Assembly: GCF_026586665.1 (NCBI RefSeq)
Contig: NZ_JAODIY010000001.1
Location: 248,001 to 312,000 of the forward strand
Length of the DNA stretch: 64,000 bases
Reading direction: 5' to 3'
Origin: Halovenus rubra
GTDB lineage: Archaea > Halobacteriota > Halobacteria > Halobacteriales > Haloarculaceae
Each line of letters opens with the position of its first letter. Position 1 is the first letter of the stretch. The notes under the pieces are model-generated. The model was not told the origin of the DNA. It made no database searches and was given only the letters and a program-made list of their open reading frames with translations. Shown one piece after another: positions 58,558 to 64,000 of this stretch. Made by a program: the position numbers and the translations under genes.

Positions 58558-59604
58558 ATGAAGGTACTCTTCGATATCGGCCATCCAGCCCATGTCCACC
58601 TATTTAAACACGCAATCAACGAATTAGAGTCGGATGGTCATGACACACACGTATTGTCGAGAGACAAAGAGATCACCATCTCACTTCTTGATAAGCTTGG
58701 AATAGAGCATACTCCTCTGTCCTCGAAGGGCTCCGGAAACCTCTCCCTCGCCGTGGAATGGCTAAAACGCGAAATCCGAACAGTACGGATTGTCGGTAAG
58801 TACAACCCCGATATCACATTCAGTGTTGCCAGTCCACCGACTGTTCATGCTTCACGAATTGTCGGTTGCCCAACTGTGGTTTTTAATGACAGCGAGCCTG
58901 CACACCTCGCGTCGAAGCTCACACACCCGTTTGCTGACCGTCTCTGTACTCCAGCGAATTTTGACGTTGATGTCGGTGACAATCAAGAGCGGTACAATGG
59001 TTATCACGAACTCGCATACCTCCATCCGAATCGGTTTCAACCAGATGGTGCGGTGCTTCACGAGCATGGTGTCGACCCGGACGAGTCCTACTTCGTCCTC
59101 CGGTTCGTTTCGTGGGGCGCACATCACGATGTTGGCCACCAGGGCTTCTCTCAGGAAATGAAACGTGAATTAGTGTCGTTCCTTTCAGAGCACGGTGACA
59201 TCTATATCACCAGTGAAGGTCCGCTTCCTGAAGAGTTCGAACAGTATCGTCTCCCGATTCCATCACACCTGATTCATGACTTACTATACCATGCGAACTT
59301 GTATGTCGGCGATTCACAGACGATGGCAACCGAAGCAGCAATTCTCGGTACGCCATCTATTCGTTCGAACTCATTCGCCGGAGAGGGTGACATGAGTAAC
59401 TTCGTTGAACTGGAAGAGGAGTACGGACTGCTCTATTCACGCGCTGATGAGACAGCCGTCATCGATATCGCCGCAGATCTCGTCACAGACCCGGCGACAG
59501 AAGACAGGTGGAAACAAAAGCGGGAAGCACTTATCACCGAGAAAATAGACGTGACTGAATATATGCTTGATGTTACATTCGAACTTGGTGGTGAACAGTC
59601 ATGA
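58558..59604 (+). CDS. DUF354 family protein (GT-B-like)
   Basis: The 348-residue protein matches DUF354: MKVLFDIGHPAHVHLFKHAI at the start, NDSEPAHLASKLTHPFAD in the middle, and YVGDSQTMATEAAILGTPSIR in the second domain, which resembles the UDP-binding half of GT-B enzymes and 2-epimerases. The family is typical of archaeal sugar clusters; its activity is unproven. It overlaps the epimerase gene by ATGA. Confidence 0.87.
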   Translation: MKVLFDIGHPAHVHLFKHAINELESDGHDTHVLSRDKEITISLLDKLGIEHTPLSSKGSGNLSLAVEWLKREIRTVRIVGKYNPDITFSVASPPTVHASRIVGCPTVVFNDSEPAHLASKLTHPFADRLCTPANFDVDVGDNQERYNGYHELAYLHPNRFQPDGAVLHEHGVDPDESYFVLRFVSWGAHHDVGHQGFSQEMKRELVSFLSEHGDIYITSEGPLPEEFEQYRLPIPSHLIHDLLYHANLYVGDSQTMATEAAILGTPSIRSNSFAGEGDMSNFVELEEEYGLLYSRADETAVIDIAADLVTDPATEDRWKQKREALITEKIDVTEYMLDVTFELGGEQS

Positions 59605-60680
59605 ATGTCCTTACAGTGGTGGGTGCACGGCCACAGTTTATCAAAGCCTTCGCAGTTTCGCGGGCACTCCGCCCCGGACACGAGGAGATTCTCGTTCACA
59701 CGGGGCAACACTACGACGAGGAGATGTCGGACGTGTTTTTCGACGAACTCGGCATTCCCGAACCGGACTACAATCTCGGCGTCGGCTCCGACACACACGG
59801 CAGACAGACGGCGGCGATGCTCGAACGGTTAGAGGAGGTTCTCGAAACTGAACAGCCAGATGTTGTCCTCCTTTATGGGGACACGAACTCGACGCTAGCT
59901 GGTGCGGTCGCCGCGTCGAAACTGGACCCGCTGGTAGCCCATGTCGAAGCGGGGTTGCGTAGCTACAACCGGGAGATGCCCGAGGAGACAAACCGGGTAC
60001 TGACAGACCACGCTTCCGATTTGTTGTTTGCTCCGAGCGAGTCGGCCGTCGACACGCTGGCTTCCGAAGGAATCACCGACGGGGTGTACTTTGTCGGCGA
60101 CGTGATGTACGACGCGTTGCTCTGGGCTCGCGAGGTAGCACAGGAGAACTCGACCATCCTCGACGAACTGTCACTCGCAGATAGCGAGTTTATCCTGGCG
60201 ACGGTTCACCGGGCAGAAAACACCGACGAGCGTGCGAATCTCGAAGCAGTCCTGACCGGTCTCTCGAACGCAGACCTTCCCGTGGTGCTTCCGGTCCATC
60301 CACGGACGAAAAAACAGCTACAGGCCTACGACCTCTGGGAGCGAGCCAGTAATCAGCTTACTGTTATCGAACCGGCCGGCTACCTCGATTTCGTTCGCCT
60401 GCTCGACGGTGCGACACGAGTCGCGACGGACTCCGGCGGCGTTCAGAAGGAAGCGTTCTTCCTCGAAACGCCCTGTGTGACGATGCGAGACGAGACTGAG
60501 TGGGTCGAAACCGTAGAGAGTGGTTGGAATGTACTTGTCGGCGCACGGACAGAAGAAATCGAACGCGAACTTCGAAATGCCAGTCCACCGGATGAACTGC
60601 CGTCGCCGTACGGAGATGGGGATGCCGCGACCAAAATCGTCGAGAGGATCGTGACTGACGTTGCCGCGACCGACGACTGA
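59601..60680 (+). CDS. wecB: Non-hydrolysing UDP-N-acetylglucosamine 2-epimerase (WecB/WbpI-like)
   Basis: The 359-residue protein has GARPQFIKA, HTGQHYDEEMSDVFF, YGDTNSTLAGA, HVEAGLRSYNREMPEE and TDSGGVQKEA, the motifs of UDP-GlcNAc 2-epimerases. In this operon it is more likely to act on UDP-GlcNAc3NAcA, giving UDP-ManNAc3NAcA (WbpI role), than on UDP-GlcNAc, but both fit the sequence. It is the last gene of the seven-gene operon. Confidence 0.92.
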   Translation: MNVLTVVGARPQFIKAFAVSRALRPGHEEILVHTGQHYDEEMSDVFFDELGIPEPDYNLGVGSDTHGRQTAAMLERLEEVLETEQPDVVLLYGDTNSTLAGAVAASKLDPLVAHVEAGLRSYNREMPEETNRVLTDHASDLLFAPSESAVDTLASEGITDGVYFVGDVMYDALLWAREVAQENSTILDELSLADSEFILATVHRAENTDERANLEAVLTGLSNADLPVVLPVHPRTKKQLQAYDLWERASNQLTVIEPAGYLDFVRLLDGATRVATDSGGVQKEAFFLETPCVTMRDETEWVETVESGWNVLVGARTEEIERELRNASPPDELPSPYGDGDAATKIVERIVTDVAATDD

Positions 60681-60694
60681 CTGCTATCAAGAAC

Positions 60695-61543
60695 TCACCG
60701 CAGTCGTCGACGGAAGTTCTTCAGGAGTATCCGTACCGAAAACGAGAATTTCCGTCGGCGTTTCGTCGAATAATAGGGTCCCATCTCGTCGGGGACGGTC
60801 GGCTCGAAGTCAGGGTCTGAAAGCTGTGAGAGTCCTTTGGCAAGCAACTCGACTTGGACATCGTGGACTCGGGGATAGATGTCCCAGAGTGTGTCTGTTT
60901 TGGCTATCTCCGCTTCGTCGAACGCAATTATCTCACCCGCGTCAACTTCGTCGGTGAGGCGCTGTAGGGTTACGCCGATAGTCTCCCGTCCATCGAGATA
61001 TGCCTGTGGCGGGCCGAGACCTCGATAACGACGGATGTCTGCCGGATGGAAGCTGAGAACTCCCCACTCCGGGGCCGACAGGATGTCCCCGCGTAACAGC
61101 CCGAATCCGTACCGAACTGCCACGTCACATCGGTCCTCGACTTGACTGACGATTTCCGGGGGGAGTTCGTTCCAGTTGCCGTCTCGAATCGGCTGGACAC
61201 GCTTGATCTCAGCGTCTTGGAAACACGAAACCTCTTCAACGGGCGTCTGTTCTTCGAGCGTATCTGCTGTGGAAAACTGGTCCAGTAGCTTTTGCTCAGC
61301 TATTACGAACGTCCAGAACCGTTCTTTTTTCAGAACGTCCCAGAAGAGTTTGACCGTTTGCAGTCCGATGTTCTCGTTGACGGCGTCCGCTGCGGCCTCC
61401 TGGTCGATGTTTTGTTGGATTGGTTCGTTTACGATAACTAGCGAGATGGTGACATCTAGTTCGTCGATAGCGTGTACGAGTGCCCGGATGTCGCAGTCCC
61501 GAAGATACGGGTCAGCGAGCACGCAGATGTCGATACTACTCAT
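60695..61543 (-). CDS. Formyltransferase-family protein
   Basis: The 282-residue protein has a formyl-transferase core near residues 140-215: AVRYGFGLL, LSFHPADIRRYRGLGPPQAYLDG and LTDEVDAGEII. This is the pattern of enzymes using 10-formyltetrahydrofolate, and in sugar clusters such proteins N-formylate amino sugars. The catalytic His of HPAD is present. The C-terminus is very basic (KRRRKFSFSVRILLKNFRRRLR). It overlaps the deacetylase-like gene by ATGA. Confidence 0.78.
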   Translation of the reverse strand: MSSIDICVLADPYLRDCDIRALVHAIDELDVTISLVIVNEPIQQNIDQEAAADAVNENIGLQTVKLFWDVLKKERFWTFVIAEQKLLDQFSTADTLEEQTPVEEVSCFQDAEIKRVQPIRDGNWNELPPEIVSQVEDRCDVAVRYGFGLLRGDILSAPEWGVLSFHPADIRRYRGLGPPQAYLDGRETIGVTLQRLTDEVDAGEIIAFDEAEIAKTDTLWDIYPRVHDVQVELLAKGLSQLSDPDFEPTVPDEMGPYYSTKRRRKFSFSVRILLKNFRRRLR

Positions 61544-62448
61544 GGGTCGTCAAGCCTGTCAAGTGCATCTGCAACGGTTCCGTCCGGATGTGGGACCGCC
61601 TCATAGAACTCACCTGGCGGCCCAACCCACGCACCCATCTCCTGTGCACGCTGTATCAGCTCCTCGTACAGTTCCGCCCAGTGTGGAAAGCCCGGACGAT
61701 AGAAGACGCGCTGGTGCCAATCAAGCACGAGAACACTTCTTTTGTCCTGGAAATTCTCAAGCAGGCGTTCACAGTTCGCGAGCACGGTCGAAAAGTCAGT
61801 GCTGGATTCCATCGCAGTTACGTCCATCAATGTCCACGGAAACACGACGAATTCATCGTCGAACGGCCTAATGAGTTCGTATCCGAACTGTGGCTGTGTC
61901 TCGTATTTATCTGCGAGTGACGTATCGTATCGGATTCCAATATCGCGCAGTGAACGCCACGTGTCGGGCCTGTTCAGTCGAAGATAATGCTGACGATTTC
62001 CGAGTAACTCGACGTTCACACTTCGTTCGATATTTTCTTTTTCGACTTCGAACCGCTCTGGGTTGTCCGAGGAATGATACGACCCTTGCAGTCCGATTTC
62101 CCAGCCACCGTCTTGCAATACCTCCAAGATCGACCTGAACTGTGGGTCAGTCACGTCGTACCGCCCTGCAAAAAGTCGCCACGCTTTCTTCGTTATCAAC
62201 TCGCGTTTGGGCCTAGACGTAATCGGCTGCTCGTCGAGAATATTGAACGACGAACGAACGCCGAGGTCACGCTCTAAGGACATGATACGTTCGAACTGCC
62301 ACCACGGGTTTTTCCCCGACACCATTCGCGGGAGCTTTCTCGGTGCTGGTTCACTGATTGCTTCGGAAATGTACTGGTATGTCTTGTAGACACGGTCGAC
62401 ATCGTGTGAGAGACAGAGCGCAAAAGTATACTCGTCCGTGGATGGCAT
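61540..62448 (-). CDS. Polysaccharide-deacetylase-like protein
   Basis: The 302-residue protein shows a NodB-like barrel: LSHDVDRVY near residue 13 (the Asp-containing motif 1), GLQGSYHSS (His-containing motif), SLADKYE, and VLDWHQRVF near the C-terminus. It probably removes acetyl or another N-acyl group from a surface sugar. Upstream in its operon, it supplies a free amine that the coupled formyltransferase could re-acylate; that link is inference. Confidence 0.75.
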   Translation of the reverse strand: MPSTDEYTFALCLSHDVDRVYKTYQYISEAISEPAPRKLPRMVSGKNPWWQFERIMSLERDLGVRSSFNILDEQPITSRPKRELITKKAWRLFAGRYDVTDPQFRSILEVLQDGGWEIGLQGSYHSSDNPERFEVEKENIERSVNVELLGNRQHYLRLNRPDTWRSLRDIGIRYDTSLADKYETQPQFGYELIRPFDDEFVVFPWTLMDVTAMESSTDFSTVLANCERLLENFQDKRSVLVLDWHQRVFYRPGFPHWAELYEELIQRAQEMGAWVGPPGEFYEAVPHPDGTVADALDRLDDP

Positions 62449-62566
62449 TACAAATCGAAACAGGTATCTGTTCTACATAGGTGCTTTGTTATGCTGTGAA
62501 TGGGATACGACACTCCCACACCAGAGACGCTATGATAACCAAACACCTGTTGCAACATGGGACGAG

Positions 62567-63760
62567 ATGACTGAAAGCGTGCTGGACAACAGTAGTCACG
62601 ATTATTTACAGGTGTTGTTGGATTCACTCTCCTATGCCAGAGACCGGAATTACATTGGTTACGATAAACACGACGGAATGAGCAGCAAGATACGTCGCTC
62701 ACTTCCAGCGGACAACCGATGGCTGAATCTCTGCTTTCAGGAGAGTGTGAAGCGGGCACCAGTCAACCTCCGACCGCTATCTCTGGTCGAACCGAGGCCG
62801 AATCCGAAGGGGCTCTCACTTTTCTTGATGGCAAACTACTCGGCACACCAGCTCACCGGAGAGCAAACGTACCGCTCGGAAGCAAACGCACTCGCCGAGC
62901 GTATTATTGAACACGGCTCCGATACATACTCCGGATTCGCAATCGGGCATAGCCATGAGCTTCAGGGGCTACACGGCAAGACACCAGCGGGCGTCCCTGG
63001 GATTGTCCAAACATCGTACGGAGTCAAGGCACTACTTCGCCTTTCGAACAAGAACGAGCAGTATCAGGAAATCGCAGCAAGTGGCAGTGATTTTCTAGAA
63101 AACGACCTTGACCCGGTTCAGGCCAACCCTGGTATTAAAGTCAAGTACAACCCGACAGATTCCGGAGAGAGTTACACACTGAATGCGAATGCGGTTGCTG
63201 CTCGCATGCTCGTCGATTTATATGCGTGTATCGGTGATGAGCGATACAAATCGATGGCGACTGACATTCTTGAATACGTCGCAAGTCACCAACAGCCAAT
63301 CGGTGGCTGGAAATACACTGACCCACCTTCGGCATCTCACCTTTCGATGGACAACTATCACAACGGATTCATTATCGAGTCCTTTCTCCGATACCAGGAA
63401 CTAATTGACTCGAACGCATTCGCTGATGTCGTGGACCAGGCTATAGAGTTTTACCGGACAGAACTCTACGATGACAACGGTGCACCTCACTGGGACGAGC
63501 AGAAACCGTATCCACGGGATGTCCACGCAGCGGCACAGGGAATTCTCGTATTTACGTATTCGGGCAACCGGGAGTTTGCCCGGGAGATTGTCGACTGGAC
63601 TCTCGATAACTTGTACGCCGGACAAGGACAGTTCTACTACCAGAAACAGAAGTGGTTCACGAAACGATTCACACTCATGCGGTGGTGTCAGGCTTGGATG
63701 ACATATGCTCTCAGTGAGTTTCTCCGCCAGCGAGATGAGGAACTGTCCACGGAAGGCTGA
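62567..63760 (+). CDS. Alpha/alpha-barrel protein of haloarchaeal glycan clusters
   Basis: The 397-residue protein has repeated helix pairs, DYTG-like DRNYIGYDKHDGMSS, FQESVKRAPVNLRPL, a middle His-rich loop, and RDVHAAAQGILVF and KRFTLMRWCQAWM near the end. This looks like an (alpha/alpha) barrel of the glycoside-epimerase or lyase type. Similar haloarchaeal proteins are often mislabelled antibiotic-transport permeases; no membrane helix exists here. ATG 62567 keeps clear of the divergent gene start at 62448. Confidence 0.7.
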   Translation: MTESVLDNSSHDYLQVLLDSLSYARDRNYIGYDKHDGMSSKIRRSLPADNRWLNLCFQESVKRAPVNLRPLSLVEPRPNPKGLSLFLMANYSAHQLTGEQTYRSEANALAERIIEHGSDTYSGFAIGHSHELQGLHGKTPAGVPGIVQTSYGVKALLRLSNKNEQYQEIAASGSDFLENDLDPVQANPGIKVKYNPTDSGESYTLNANAVAARMLVDLYACIGDERYKSMATDILEYVASHQQPIGGWKYTDPPSASHLSMDNYHNGFIIESFLRYQELIDSNAFADVVDQAIEFYRTELYDDNGAPHWDEQKPYPRDVHAAAQGILVFTYSGNREFAREIVDWTLDNLYAGQGQFYYQKQKWFTKRFTLMRWCQAWMTYALSEFLRQRDEELSTEG

Positions 63761-63763
63761 TTT

Positions 63764-64000
63764 TCAGACACGGCCCTGTCGCGCCTCTTTCAACTCGTTC
63801 CGAAGCGCATCCACACTCCGTGAAAGAATCTCACCGCTGTGGTGGACGGTGTTGTAGGGGTTGAAAAAGAGACCACGAGAATCGATAGCCTTCAGAAACA
63901 CGTAGGCGTTTGTACTGTACTTTTCGAAGCCGAGCCTGTCGAAGAGGGGATTTTGTCGCTGGAACGAAGCAAGTTTGATCCACGTTGAGAAATCGTCGGC
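63764..64000 (-). CDS. C-terminal fragment of a hypothetical protein (continues beyond window)
   Basis: The minus-strand frame is open from the window edge to a TGA at 63764-63766, giving 78 residues with KYSTNAYVFLKAIDSRGLFF and an Arg/Glu-rich helical end (SVDALRNELKEARQ). It converges on the barrel protein 3 bases away. The rest of the gene lies outside, so no family can be assigned. Confidence 0.6.
   Translation of the reverse strand, partial: ADDFSTWIKLASFQRQNPLFDRLGFEKYSTNAYVFLKAIDSRGLFFNPYNTVHHSGEILSRSVDALRNELKEARQGRV

Overview
The window is chromosomal DNA of a halophilic archaeon (class Halobacteria). The evidence is the strongly acidic proteins, leaderless promoters with a TATA box about 25-28 nt upstream of the start codon, Tat lipoprotein signals (RR motif plus lipobox Cys), DpsA, deoxyhypusine synthase, DUF2150, archaeal type IV pilins and a phiH1-repressor-like regulator. 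The genus cannot be fixed from this sequence alone. Genes are dense and many are coupled by ATGA overlaps.

0-8 kb holds housekeeping genes: a PHP-domain phosphoesterase, an Eis-like acetyltransferase, a DUF998 membrane protein, an SppA-type peptidase, an ABC ATPase facing a large ABC-2-like membrane protein, and DpsA. 7.8-14.6 kb is an iron block: a short DtxR-family regulator, a flavin reductase-like protein, a FecCD/BtuC permease with its ATPase, and two paralogous siderophore-binding lipoproteins. Five copies of a TTTAGG-N4-CCTAAA palindrome mark its promoters, and a short leader ORF appears to precede the permease. 14.7-19.3 kb carries a cation/proton antiporter with TrkA domains, a sugar dehydrogenase lipoprotein and deoxyhypusine synthase.

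19.4-22.6 kb is an accessory patch. It holds decayed IS200/IS605 right-end-like hairpins, a broken membrane-protein fragment, a winged-helix regulator with a phased operator array, two small unknown genes fused operon-style to tnpA-tnpB, and then tRNA-Arg(CCG). 23-31 kb has a creatininase-family hydrolase, an XPD/DinG-like Fe-S helicase, an amidohydrolase, an orphan 2-oxoacid dehydrogenase E1 alpha/beta pair, and two pseudogenes (a PIN-like toxin and a pilin). 31-37.8 kb has a giant pilin-anchored surface protein, two type IV pilins, DUF2150, a TatD-like hydrolase, riboflavin synthase and a tiny zinc-ribbon protein.

38-51 kb is rich in envelope proteins that are poorly characterised: a DUF1616 protein, a lipoprotein with about five 75-residue repeats, a DUF6517-like protein coupled to a 964-residue FtsX-type permease, and a locus around 45.8-51.1 kb. 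That locus has a membrane-anchored GTPase translationally coupled to a partner whose membrane domain is duplicated in a divergently transcribed neighbour, followed by a MacB/LolD-type ATPase. It is the best candidate for an undescribed system.

51.3-64 kb is a surface-glycan region. It contains a GT-C-like membrane protein, then a seven-gene overlapping operon with the parts list for making UDP-ManNAc3NAcA-type sugar (acetyltransferase, aminotransferase, 3-dehydrogenase, 6-dehydrogenase, 2-epimerase) plus a GT2 glycosyltransferase and a DUF354 protein. It ends with a formyltransferase/polysaccharide-deacetylase pair and an alpha/alpha-barrel protein.
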